DNA of 64,000 bases, taken from Bos javanicus. Its lineage: Eukaryota; Chordata; Mammalia; Artiodactyla; Bovidae. The stretch lies in assembly GCF_032452875.1 (NCBI RefSeq), contig NW_026894344.1, positions 62,001 to 126,000 of the forward strand, read 5' to 3'. Under the pieces are notes generated by a model. That model saw nothing but the letters and a program-made list of their open reading frames with translations, ran no database searches and was not told the origin of the DNA. Positions within the stretch are counted from its first letter, which is position 1; each line of letters opens with the position of its first letter. Below, piece by piece: positions 24,946 through 38,059 of this stretch. The translations under genes were made by a program, and so were the position numbers.

Positions 24946-27900
24946 ATGATCAGTGTATGATAGCAAACATGATCAGCGCATGATCAGTCACATGATCAGC
25001 GCCATTAAGTCACGTGATCACTACATGATAGTCATGTGATCAGTCCATGCTCAGTCACGGTATCAGTGCATGATCAGCCACGTGATCAGTGCATGATCTG
25101 TCACAAGATTAGTGTATGATCATCCACGTGATCAGTGCATGGGCAGTCATGTGATCAGTGCATGATATAGACGTGATCAGTGCATGATCAGTCTCGTGAT
25201 CAGTGCATGATAGCCACGTGATCAGTGCATGATCAGTCACCTGATGGGTGTATGATCATTCACGTGACCTGTACATGGTAGCTACATGATCATTGCATGA
25301 TCAGCCACGTGAGTAGTGCATGATAGCCACGTGATCAGTGCATGATCAGCCACGTGATCAGTGCATGATCAGTCACGTGATCAGTGCATGATCAGTCACG
25401 TGATCAGTGCATGATAGCCACGTGATCAGTGCATGATCAGCCACGTGATCAGTGCATGATAGCCACGTGATCAGTGCATGATCAGCCACGTGATCAGTGC
25501 ATGATCAGTCACGTGATCGTGTGATCAGCCACGTGATCAGTGCATGATAGCCACGTGATCAGTGCATGATCAGCCACGTGATCAGTGCATGATAGCCACG
25601 TGATCAGTGCATGATCAGTCACGTGATCATGTGTGATCAGCCACGTGATCAGTGCATGATGAGCCACGTGATCAGTGCATGATCAATTACGTGATCAGTG
25701 CATGATCAGTCACGTGACCAGTACATGGTTGCTACGTGATCGTTGCATGATCAGCCACGTGATCAGTGCATGATAGCCACGTGATCAGTGCATGATCAGT
25801 CACGTGATCAGTGCATGATCAGTCACGTGATCAGTGCATGATCATTTACGTGATCAGTGCATGATCAGTCACGTGACCAGTATATGGTTGCTACGTGATC
25901 ATTCCATGACGAGCCACGTGATCAGTGCATGATAGCCACGTGATGTGTGCATGAGTTACGTGAGCAGTGTATGATCAGCCACGTGATCAGTGCATGAGTG
26001 CCACGTGATCAGTGCATGATATGTCACGTGACAGGTGTGTGATCAGCCACGTGAACAGTGCATGATCAGCCACGTGATCAGTGCATGATAGCCACGTGAT
26101 CAGTGCATGATCAGTTACGTGAGCAGTGCATGATCAGCCACGTGATCAGTGCATGATCAGACACGTGATCAGTGTATGATCAGCCACGTGATCAGTGCAT
26201 GATAGCCACGTGATCAGTGCATGATCAGCCACGTGATCAGTGCATGATCAGTCACGTGATCAGTGCATGATCAGCCACGTGATCAGTGCATGGCAGTCAT
26301 GTGATCAGTGCATGATATAGACGTGATCAGTGCATGATCAGTCACGTGATCAGTGCATGATAGCCACGTGATCAGTGCATGATCAGTCACGTGATCAGTG
26401 CATGATCATTCACGTGACCAGTGCATGATAGCTACGTGATCAGTGCATGATCAGCCACGTGATCAGTGCATGATAGCCACGTGATCAGTGCATGATCAGT
26501 CACGTGATCAGTGCATGATCAGTCATGTGATCAGTGCATGATAGCTGCGTGATCATGCATGATCAGCCACGTGATCAGTGCATGATAGCCACGTGATCAG
26601 TGCATGATCAGTCACGTGATCAGTGCATGATCAGTCACGTGATCAGTGCATGATCAGCCACGTGATCAGTGCATGATCAGTCACGTGATCAGTGCATGAT
26701 CAGCCACGTGATCAGTGCATGATAGCCACGTGATCAGTGCATGATCAGTCACGTGATCAGTGCATGATCAGTCACGTGATCAGTGCATGATCAGCCACGT
26801 GATCAGTGCATGATCAGCCACGTGATCAGTGCATGATCAGTCACGTGATCAGTGCATGATCAGTCACGTGACCAGTACATGGTAGCACGTGATCATTGCA
26901 TGATCAGCCACGTGATCAGTGCATGATAGCCACGTGATCAGTGCATGATCAGCCACGTGATCAGTGCATGATCAGTCACGTGATCAGTGCATGATCAGCC
27001 ACGTGATCAGTGCATGATACGTGATCAGTGCATGATCAGCCACGTGATCAGTGCATGATCAGCCACGTGATCAGTGCATGATCAGTCACGTGATCAGTGC
27101 ATGATCAGCCACGTGATCAGTGCATGATCAGCCACGTGATCAGTGCATGATCAGCCACGTGATCAGTGCATGATCAGTCACGTGATCAGTGCATGATCAG
27201 TCACGTGATCAGTGCATGATCAGCCACGTGATCAGTGCATGATCAGTCACGTGATCAGTGCATGATAGCTACGTGATCAGTGCATGATCAGCCACGTGAT
27301 CAGTGCATGATAGCCACGTGATCAGTGCATGAGTCACGTGATCAGTGCATGATCAGCCACGTGATCAGTGCATGATCAGCCACGTGATCAGTGCATGATA
27401 GCCACGTGATCAGTGCATGATCAGTCACGTGATCAGTGCATGATCAGCCACGTGATCAGTGCATGATGCCACGTGATCAGTGCATGATCAGTCACGTGAT
27501 CAGTGCATGATCAGCCACGTGATCAGTGCATGATCAGCCACGTGATCAGTGCATGATAGCCACGTGATCAGTGCATGATCAGTCACGTGATCAGTGCATG
27601 ATCAGCCACGTGATCAGTGCATGATGCCACGTGATCAGTGCATGATAGTCACGTGACAGTGTGTGATCAGCCACGTGATCAGTGCATGATCAGCCACGTG
27701 ATCAGTGCATGATCAGTCACGTGATCAGTGTATGATCAGCCACGTGATCAGTGCATGATGCCACGTGATCAGTGCATGATAGTCACGTGACAGTGTGATC
27801 AGCCACGTGATCAGTGCATGATCAGCCACGTGATCAGTGCATGATAGCCACGTGATCAGTGCATGATCAGCCACGTGATCAGTGCATGATCAGCCACGTG

Positions 27901-27972
27901 ATCAGTGCATGATCAGTCACGTGATCAGTGTATGATCAGCCACGTGAACAGTGCATGCTCAGTCACGTGATC
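24946..27972 (+). repeat. Double-length HOR body 14 without central block
   Basis: A-D are followed by consensus and then I-L up to about 26180. Five near-consensus monomers follow where a block would be expected, then B (from about 26290) and traces of C-E (to about 26550). From 26560 to 27960 the sequence is almost uniform consensus with ATAGCC/CAGTC/GATGCC alternation. Spacing is 3,272 bp, the largest in the window. Confidence 0.85.
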
Positions 27973-28217
27973 TGGGCCTGCTGAGCTGCGTGATTACTGT
28001 CTGCTCATCTGCTTGACAATTGCCAGCTGAGCTGCACGATTCCTGCCTGTCATCTGCTTGACAATTGCCAGCTGTGCTGCGTAATTCCTGCCTGCTCAGC
28101 TGCTTGATTATTGCCAGCTGAGCAGCATGATTCCTCACACCTGAGTTCCATGATTATTGCCTGCTGACTGTTTGATTCGTGCCTACTCAGCTCTTTGTTT
28201 ATTGCCTCCAGAGGCAC
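27973..28217 (+). repeat. Divergent block 15 (C-type), start of super-repeat B
   Basis: Full-length copy; the C variant breaks the run of G-type blocks exactly where copy B begins. Confidence 0.9.
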
Positions 28218-29849
28218 ATGATCAGTGTATGATAGCAAACATGATCAGCGCATGATCAGTCACATGATCAGCGCCATTAAGTCACGTGATCACTACATGA
28301 TAGTCATGTGATCAGTCCATGCTCAGTCACGGTATCAGTGCATGATCAGCCACGTGATCAGTGCATGATCTGTCACAAGATTAGTGTATGATCATCCACG
28401 TGATCAGTGCATGGGCAGTCATGTGATCAGTGCATGATATAGACGTGATCAGTGCATGATCAGTCTCGTGATCAGTGCATGATAGCCACGTGATCAGTGC
28501 ATGATCAGTCACCTGATGGGTGTATGATCATTCACGTGACCTGTACATGGTAGCTACATGATCATTGCATGATCAGCCACGTGAGTAGTCATGATAGCCA
28601 CGTGATCACTGCATGATCAGTCACGTGATCAGTGCATGATCAGTCATGTGACCAGTACATGGTAGCTGCGTGATCATGGCATGATCAGCCACGTGAGCAG
28701 TGCATGATAGCCACGTGATCAGTGCATGATCAGACACGTGATCAGTGCATGATCAGTCACGTGATCAGTGCATGATCAGCCACGTGATCAGTGCATGACC
28801 AGGCACGTGATCAGTGTATGTCAGCCAAGTGATCAGTGCATGATAGCCACGTGATCAGTGCATGATCAGTCACGTGATCAGTGCATGATCAGTTATGTGA
28901 TCAGTGTATGATCAGCCACGTGATCAGTGCATGATCAGCCACATGATCAGTGCATGATCAATTACGTGATCAGTGCATGATCAGTCACGTGACCAGTACA
29001 TGGTAGCTACGTGATCATTGCATGATCAGCCACGTGATCAGTGCATGATAGCCACGTGATCAGTGCATGATAGCCACGTGATCAGTGCATGATCAGTCAT
29101 GTGATACGTGTGTGATCAGCCACGTGATCAGTGCATGATATCCACGTGATCAGTGCATGACAGCCACGTGATCAGTGCATGAGAGCCACGTGATCAGTGC
29201 ATGATCAGTCACGTGATCATGATGATCAGCCACGTGATCAGTGCATGATCAATTACGTGATCAGTGCATGATCAGTCACGTGACCAGTACATGGTTGCTA
29301 CGTGATCGTTGCATGATCAGCCACGTGAGCAGAGCATGATAGCCACGTGATCAGTGCATGATCAGTCACGTGATCAGTACATGATCAGTCACGTGAACAG
29401 TGCATGATCATTTACGTGATCTTTGCATGATCAGTCACGTGACCAGTATATGGTTGCTACGTGATCATTCCATGACGAGCCACGTGAGCAGTGCATGATA
29501 GCCACGTGATGTGTGCATGAGTTACGTGAGCAGAGTATGATCAGCCACGTGATCAGTGCATGAGTGCCACGTGATCAGTGCATGATATGTCACGTGACAG
29601 GTGTGTGATCAGCCACGTGAACAGTGCATGTTCAGCCACGTGATCAGTGCATGATAGCCACGTGATCAGTGCATGATCAGTTACGTGAGCAGTGTATGAT
29701 CAGCCACGTGATCAGTGCATGGTCAGACACGTGAACAGTGTATGATCAGCCACGTGATCAGTGCATGATATCCAAGTGATCAGTGCATGATCATCACGTG
29801 ATCAGTGTATGATCAGCCACGTGAACAGTGCATGCTCAGTCACGTGATC
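28218..29849 (+). repeat. HOR body 15, full A-M
   Basis: Canonical order, spacing 1,877 bp. It shares the ATCATGATGATC fusion of marker I with body 9. D reads GAGTAGTCATG (one T lost). Confidence 0.9.
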
Positions 29850-30094
29850 TGGGCCTGCTGAGCTGCGTGATTACTGTCTGCTCATCTGCTTGACAATTGC
29901 CAGCTGAGCTGCACGATTCCTGCCTGTCATCTGCTTGACAATTGCCAGCTGTGCTGCGTAATTCCTGCCTGCTCAGCTGCTTGATTATTGCCAGCTGAGC
30001 AGCATGATTCCTCACAGCTGAGTTCCATGATTATTGCCTGCTGACTGTTTGATTCGTGCCTACTCAGCTCTTTGTTTATTGCCTCCAGAGGCAC
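29850..30094 (+). repeat. Divergent block 16 (G-type, ATCTGGG)
   Basis: Full length; the private CCAACTG of its partner block 10 is absent, so that change postdates the super-repeat duplication. Confidence 0.9.
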
Positions 30095-31903
30095 ATGATC
30101 AGTGTATGATAGCAAACATGATCAGCGCATGATCAGTCACATGATCAGCGCCATTAAGTCACGTGATCACTACATGATAGTCATGTGATCAGTCCATGCT
30201 CAGTCACGGTATCAGTGCATGATCAGCCACGTGATCAGTGCATGATCTGTCACAAGATTAGTGTATGATCATCCACGTGATCAGTGCATGGGCAGTCATG
30301 TGATCAGTGCATGATATAGACGTGATCAGTGCATGATCAGTCTCGTGATCAGTGCATGATAGCCACGTGATCAGTGCATGATCAGTCACCTGATGGGTGT
30401 ATGATCATTCACGTGACCTGTACATGGTAGCTACATGATCATTGCATGATCAGCCACGTGAGTAGTTCATGATAGCCACGTGATCACTGCATGATCAGTC
30501 ACGTGATCAGTGCATGATCAGTCATGTGACCAGTACATGGTAGCTGCGTGATCATGGCATGATCAGCCACGTGAGCAGTGCATGATAGCCACGTGATCAG
30601 TGCATGATCAGACACGTGATCAGTGCATGATCAGTCACGTGATCAGTGCATGATCAGCCACGTGATCAGTGCATGACCAGGCACGTGATCAGTGTATGTC
30701 AGCCAAGTGATCAGTGCATGATAGCCACGTGATCAGTGCATGATCAGTCACGTGATCAGTGCATGATCAGTTATGTGATCAGTGCATGATCAGCCACGTG
30801 ATCAGTGCATGATCAGCCACGTGATCAGTGCATGATCAATTACGTGATCAGTGCATGATCAGTCACGTGACCAGTACATGGTAGCTACGTGATCATTGCT
30901 GATCAGCCACGTGATCAGTGCATGATAGCCACGTGATCAGTGCATGATAGCCACGTGATCAGTGCATGATATCCACGTGATCAGTGCATGACAGCCACGT
31001 GATCAGTGCATGATAGCCACGTGATCAGTGCATGATCAGTCACGTGATCATGTGTGATCAGCCACGTGATCAGTGCATGATGAGCCACGTGATCAGTGCA
31101 TGATCAATTACGTGATCAGTGCATGATCAGTCACGTGACCAGTACATGGTTGCTACGTGATCGTGCATGATCAGCCACGTGATCAGTGCATGATAGCCAC
31201 GTGATCAGTGCATGATCAGTCACGTGATCAGTGCATGATCAGTCACGTGAACAGTGCATGATCATTTACGTGATCAGTGCATGATCAGTCACGTGACCAG
31301 TATATGGTTGCTACGTGATCATTCCATGACAGCCACGTGAGCAGTGCATGATAGCCACGTGATGTGTGCATGAGTTACGTGAGCAGTGTATGATCAGCCA
31401 CGTGATCAGTGCATGAGTGCCACGTGATCAGTGCATGATATGTCACGTGACAGTGTGTGATCAGCCACGTGATCAGTGCATGATCAGCCACGTGATCAGT
31501 GCATGATAGCCACGTGATCAGTGCATGATCAGTTACGTGAGCAGTGTATGATCAGCCACGTGATCAGTGCATGAGTGCCACGTGATCAGTGCATGATAGT
31601 CACGTGATCAGTGTGTGATCAGCCACGTGATCAGTGCATGATCAGCCACGTGATCAGTGCATGATCAGTCACGTGATCAGTGCATGATCAGCCACGTGAT
31701 CAGTGCATGATGCCACGTGATCAGTGCATGATAGTCACGTGACAGTGTGTGATCAGCCACGTGATCAGTGCATGATAGCCACGTGATCAGTGCATGATCA
31801 GTTACGTGATCAGTGCATGATCAGCCACGTGATCAGTGCATGATCAGTCACGTGATCAGTGTATGATCAGCCACGTGAACAGTGCATGCTCAGTCACGTG
31901 ATC
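30095..31903 (+). repeat. HOR body 16, partner of body 10
   Basis: A-K with ATACGTGTGTG skipped near 30960 exactly as in body 10. The tail cycles through GAGTGCC/GATGCC and ATAGTCACG. Spacing is 2,054 bp. Confidence 0.88.
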
Positions 31904-32148
31904 TGGGCCTGCTGAGCTGCGTGATTACTGTCTGCTCATCTGCTTGACAATTGCCAGCTGAGCTGCACGATTCCTGCCTGTCATCTGCTTGACAATTGCC
32001 AGCTGTGCTGCGTAATTCCTGCCTGCTCAGCTGCTTGATTATTGCCAGCTGAGCAGCATGATTCCTCACAGCTGAGTTCCATGATTATTGCCTGCTGACT
32101 GTTTGATTCGTGCCTACTCAGCTCTTTGTTTATTGCCTCCAGAGGCAC
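31904..32148 (+). repeat. Divergent block 17 (G-type, ATCTGGG)
   Basis: Full-length copy; partner of block 11 but without the ATCAGGG lead-in. Confidence 0.9.
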
Positions 32149-33998
32149 ATGATCAGTGTATGATAGCAAACATGATCAGCGCATGATCAGTCACATGATC
32201 AGCGCCATTAAGTCACGTGATCACTACATGATAGTCATGTGATCAGTCCATGCTCAGTCACGGTATCAGTGCATGATCAGCCACGTGATCAGTGCATGAT
32301 CTGTCACAAGATTAGTGTATGATCATCCACGTGATCAGTGCATGGGCAGTCATGTGATCAGTGCATGATATAGACGTGATCAGTGCATGATCAGTCTCGT
32401 GATCAGTGCATGATAGCCACGTGATCAGTGCATGATCAGTCACCTGATGGGTGTATGATCATTCACGTGACCTGTACATGGTAGCTACATGATCATTGCA
32501 TGATCAGCCACGTGAGTAGTGCATGATAGCCACGTGATCACTGCATGATCAGTCACGTGATCAGTGCATGATCAGTCATGTGACCAGTACATGGTAGCTG
32601 CGTGATCATGGCATGATCAGCCACGTGAGCAGTGCATGATAGCCACGTGATCAGTGCATGATCAGTCACGTGATCAGTGCATGATCAGTCACGTGATCAG
32701 TGCATGATCAGCCACGTGATCAGTGCATGACCAGGCACGTGATCAGTGTATGTCCAGCCAAGTGATCAGTGCATGATAGCCACGTGATCAGTGCATGATC
32801 AGTCACGTGATCAGTGCATGATCAGTCACGTGATCAGTGTATGATCAGCCACGTGATCAGTGCATGATCAGCCACGTGATCAGTGCATGATCAATTACGT
32901 GATCAGTGCATGATCAGTCACGTGACCAGTACATGGTAGCTACGTGATCATTGCTGATCAGCCACGTGATCAGTGCATGATAGCCACGTGATCAGTGCAT
33001 GATAGCCACGTGATCAGTGCATGATCAGTCATGTGATACGTGTGTGATCAGCCACGTGATCAGTGCATGATATCCACGTGATCAGTGCATGACAGCCACG
33101 TGATCAGTGCATGAGAGCCACGTGATCAGTGCATGATCAGTCACGTGATCATGTGTGATCAGCCACGTGATCAGTGCATGATCAGCCACGTGATCAGTGC
33201 ATGATCAATTACGTGATCAGTGCATGATCAGTCACGTGACCAGTACATGGTTGCTACGTGATCGTGCATGATCAGCCACGTGAGCAGTGCATGATAGCCA
33301 CGTGATCAGTGCATGATCAGTCACGTGATCAGTGCATGATCAGTCACGTGAACAGTGCATGATCATTTACGTGATCAGTGCATGATCAGTCACGTGACCA
33401 GTATATGGTTGCTACGTGATCATTCCAGCCACGTGATCAGTGCATGATAGCCACGTGATGTGTGCATGAGTTACGTGAGCAGAGTATGATCAGCCACGTG
33501 ATCAGTGCATGATGCCACGTGATCAGTGCATGATAGTCACGTGACAGTGTGTGATCAGCCACGTGATCAGTGCATGATCAGCCACGTGATCAGTGCATGA
33601 TAGCCACGTGATCAGTGCATGATCAGTTACGTGAGCAGTGTATGATCAGCCACGTGATCAGTGCATGAGTGCCACGTGATCAGTGCATGATAGTCACGTG
33701 ATCAGTGCATGATCAGCCACGTGATCAGTGCATGATCAGCCACGTGATCAGTGCATGATCAGTCACGTGATCAGTGTATGATCAGCCACGTGATCAGTGC
33801 ATGATGCCACGTGATCAGTGCATGATAGTCACGTGACAGTGTATGATCAGCCACGTGATCAGTGCATGATCAGCCACGTGATCAGTGCATGATCAGCCAC
33901 GTGATCAGTGCATGATCAGCCACGTGATCAGTGCATGATCAGTCACGTGATCAGTGTATGATCAGCCACGTGAACAGTGCATGCTCAGTCACGTGATC
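32149..33998 (+). repeat. HOR body 17, partner of body 11
   Basis: A-J, then a cyclic tail in the same variant order as body 11, ending in four CAGCC monomers and GTGTATG before the lead-in. A short loss gives ATTCCAGCC at 33421-33430. Spacing is 2,095 bp. Confidence 0.88.
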
Positions 33999-34243
33999 TG
34001 GGCCTGCTGAGCTGCGTGATTACTGTCTGCTCATCTGCTTGACAATTGCCAGCTGAGCTGCACGATTCCTGCCTGTCATCTGCTTGACAATTGCCAGCTG
34101 TGCTGCGTAATTCCTGCCTGCTCAGCTGCTTGATTATTGCCAGCTGAGCAGCATGATTCCTCACAGCTGAGTTCCATGATTATTGCCTGCTGACTGTTTG
34201 ATTCGTGCCTACTCAGCTCTTTGTTTATTGCCTCCAGAGGCAC
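33999..34243 (+). repeat. Divergent block 18 (G-type, ATCTGGG)
   Basis: Full-length copy with no private change noticed. Confidence 0.9.
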
Positions 34244-35291
34244 ATGATCAGTGTATGATAGCAAACATGATCAGCGCATGATCAGTCACATGATCAGCGC
34301 CATTAAGTCACGTGATCACTACATGATAGTCATGTGATCAGTCCATGCTCAGTCACGGTATCAGTGCATGATCAGCCACGTGATCAGTGCATGATCTGTC
34401 ACAAGATTAGTGTATGATCATCCACGTGATCAGTGCATGGGCAGTCATGTGATCAGTGCATGATATAGACGTGATCAGTGCATGATCAGTCTCGTGATCA
34501 GTGCATGATAGCCACGTGATCAGTGCATGATCAGTCACCTGATGGGTGTATGATCATTCACGTGACCTGTACATGGTAGCTACATGATCATTGCATGATC
34601 AGCCACGTGAGTAGTGCATGATAGCCACGTGATCACTGCATGATCAGTCACGTGATCAGTGCATGATCAGTCATGTGACCAGTACATGGTAGCTGCGTGA
34701 TCATGGCATGATCAGCCACGTGAGCAGTGCATGATAGCCACGTGATCAGTGCATGATCAGACACGTGATCAGTGCATGATCAGTCACGTGATCAGTGCAT
34801 GATCAGCCACGTGATCAGTGCATGACCAGGCACGTGATCAGTGTATGTCAGCCACGTGATCAGTGCATGATAGCCACGTGATCAGTGCATGATCAGTCAC
34901 GTGATCAGTGCATGATCAGTCATGTGATCAGTGCATGATCAGCCACGTGATCAGTGCATGATCAGCCACGTGATCAGTGCATGATCAATTACGTGATCAG
35001 TGCATGATCAGTCACGTGATCAGTGCATGGTAGCTACGTGATCATTGCGTGATCAGCCGGGTGATCAGTGCATGATAGCCACGTGATCAGTGCATGATAG
35101 CCACGTGATCAGTGCATGATCAGGCATGTGATACGTGTGTGATCAGCCACGTGATCAGTGCATGATAGCCACGTGATCAGTGCATGATCAGCCACGTGAT
35201 CAGTGCATGATATCCACGTGATCAGTGCATGATCATCACGTGATCAGTGTATGATCAGCCACGTGAACAGTGCATGCTCAGTCACGTGATC
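34244..35291 (+). repeat. HOR body 18, short 1,293-bp unit
   Basis: Carries the same I-L skip as body 12 but keeps more variants (GACCAGGC, ACACGTG). Private changes are CCGGGTG at about 35058 and CAGGCATGTG at about 35122. Confidence 0.88.
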
Positions 35292-35536
35292 TGGGCCTGC
35301 TGAGCTGCGTGATTACTGTCTGCTCATCTGCTTGACAATTGCCAGCTGAGCTGCACGATTCCTGCCTGTCATCTGCTTGACAATTGCCAGCTGTGCTGCG
35401 TAATTCCTGCCTGCTCAGCTGCTTGATTATTGCCAGCTGAGCAGCATGATTCCTCACAGCTGAGTTCCATGATTATTGCCTGCTGACTGTTTGATTCGTG
35501 CCTACTCAGCTCTTTGTTTATTGCCTCCAGAGGCAC
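35292..35536 (+). repeat. Divergent block 19 (G-type, ATCTGGG)
   Basis: Full-length copy. Just downstream, CACGGTATC has lost one G (CACGTATC near 35648). Confidence 0.9.
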
Positions 35537-37814
35537 ATGATCAGTGTATGATAGCAAACATGATCAGCGCATGATCAGTCACATGATCAGCGCCATTAAG
35601 TCACGTGATCACTACATGATAGTCATGTGATCAGTCCATGCTCAGTCACGTATCAGTGCATGATCAGCCACGTGATCAGTGCATGATCTGTCACATGATT
35701 AGTGTATGATCATCCACGTGATCAGTGCATGGGCAGTCATGTGATCAGTGCATGATATAGACGTGATCAGTGCATGATCAGTCTCGTGATAAGTGCATGA
35801 TAGCCACGTGATCAGTGCATGATCAGTCACCTGATGGGTGTATGATCATTCACGTGACCTGTACATGGTAGCTACATGATCATTGCATGATCAGCCACGT
35901 GAGTAGTGCATGATAGCCACGTGATCAGTGCATGATCAGTCACGTGATCAGTGCATGATCAGTCATGTGACCAGTACATGGTAGCTGCGTGATCATGGCA
36001 TGATCAGCCACGTGAGCAGTGCATGATAGCCACGTGATCAGTGCATGATCAGACACGTGATCAGTGCATGATCAGTCACGTGATCAGTGCATGATCAGCC
36101 ACGTGATCAGTGCATGATCAGCCACGTGATCAGTGCATGATCAGCCACGTGATCAGTGCATGATAGCCACGTGATCAGTGCATGATCAGTCACGTGATCA
36201 GTGCATGATCAGTCACGTGATGCATGATAGCTACGTGATCAGTGCATGATCAGCCACGTGATCAGTGCATGATAGCCACGTGATCAGTGCATGATCAGCC
36301 ACGTGATCAGTGCATGATCAGTCACGTGATCAGTGTGATCAGCCACGTGATCAGTGCATGATAGCCACGTGATCAGTGCATGATCAGCCACGTGATCAGT
36401 GCATGATAGCCACGTGATCAGTGCATGATCAGTCACGTGATCATGTGTGATCAGCCACGTGATCAGTGCATGATCAGTCACGTGATCAGTGCATGATCAG
36501 CCACGTGATCAGTGCATGATCAGTCACGTGATCAGTGCATGATCAGCCACGTGATCAGTGCATGATCAGCCACGTGATCAGTGCATGATCAGCCACGTGA
36601 TCAGTGCATGATCAGTCACGTGATCAGTGCATGATCAGTCACGTGACAGTACATGGTAGCATGTGATCAGTGCATGATCAGCCACGTGATCAGTGCATGA
36701 TAGCCACGTGATCAGTGCATGATCAGTCACGTGATCAGTGTGATCAGCCACGTGATCAGTGCATGATATCCACGTGATCAGTGCATGACAGCCACGTGAT
36801 CAGTGCATGAGCCACGTGATCAGTGCATGATCAGTCACGTGATCATGTGTGATCAGCCACGTGATCAGTGCATGATCAGCCACGTGATCAGTGCATGATC
36901 AATTACGTGATCAGTGCATGATCAGTCACGTGACCAGTACATGGTAGCTACGTGATCAGTGCATGATCAGCCACGTGATCAGTGCATGATAGCCACGTGA
37001 TCAGTGCATGATCAGTCACGTGATCAGTGCATGATCAGTCACGTGATCAGTGCATGATCAGCCACGTGATCAGTGCATGATCAGTCACGTGATCAGTGCA
37101 TGGTAGCCACGTGATCAGTGCATGACAGCCACGTGATCAGTGCATGATAGCCACGTGATCAGTGCATGAGTTACGTGATCAGTGCATGATCAGCCACGTG
37201 ATCAGTGCATGATGCCACGTGATCAGTGCATGATAGTCACGTGACAGTGCATGATCAGCCACGTGATCAGTGCATGATCAGCCACGTGATCAGTGCATGA
37301 TAGCCACGTGATCAGTGCATGATCAGTCACGTGATCAGTGCATGATCAGCCACGTGATCAGTGCATGATCAGTCACGTGATCAGTGCATGATCAGCCACG
37401 TGATCAGTGCATGATAGCCACGTGATCAGTGCATGATCAGTCACGTGATCAGTGCATGATCAGCCACGTGATCAGTGCATGATCAGTCACGTGATCAGTG
37501 CATGATCAGCCACGTGATCAGTGCATGATAGCCACGTGATCAGTGCATGATAGCCACGTGATCAGTGCATGATCAGTCACGTGATCAGTGCATGATCAGC
37601 CACGTGATCAGTGCATGATCAGCCACGTGATCAGTGCATGATCAGCCACGTGATCAGTGCATGATCAGCCACGTGATCAGTGCATGATCAGACACGTGAT
37701 CAGTGCATGATCAGCCACGTGATCAGTGCATGATATCCAAGTGATCAGTGCATGATCATCACGTGATCAGTGTATGATCAGCCACGTGAACAGTGCATGC
37801 TCAGTCACGTGATC
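35537..37814 (+). repeat. HOR body 19, mostly homogenised
   Basis: A-E run to about 36000. From there to 37730 the sequence is near-pure consensus with isolated remnants of H-I (ATGGTAGCATG near 36650, ATATCCACG near 36767). The 65-residue open frame at 36284-36481 arises because alternating 22- and 23-bp monomers give a 45-bp step. Ends with canonical M. Confidence 0.86.
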
Positions 37815-38059
37815 TGGGCCTGCTGAGCTGCGTGATTACTGTCTGCTCATCTGCTTGACAATTGCCAGCTGAGCTGCACGATTCCTGCCTGTCATCTGCT
37901 TGACAATTGCCAGCTGTGCTGCGTAATTCCTGCCTGCTCAGCTGCTTGATTATTGCCAGCTGAGCAGCATGATTCCTCACACCTGAGTTCCATGATTATT
38001 GCCTGCTGACTGTTTGATTCGTGCCTACTCAGCTCTTTGTTTATTGCCTCCAGAGGCAC
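37815..38059 (+). repeat. Divergent block 20 (C-type inside copy B)
   Basis: Full length. It heads the extra unit that copy A lacks, so its C variant suggests the unit came from elsewhere in the array. Confidence 0.9.

Larger units (their letters stand above)
15324..27972 (+). repeat. Large super-repeat, copy A (12.65 kb, blocks 9-14)
   Basis: Block spacings are 1,876, 2,048, 2,102, 1,292, 2,059 and 3,272 bp. The diagnostic block base (CACCTG or CAGCTG) runs C,G,G,G,G,G. The first four spacings recur in copy B as 1,877, 2,054, 2,095 and 1,293. The tails of the second and third units match copy B in the order of GATGCC, ATAGTCACGTGACAG and GTGTATG variants (compare 20880-21340 with 33540-33990). 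The last unit is double-length and lacks a block in the middle. Confidence 0.85.
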
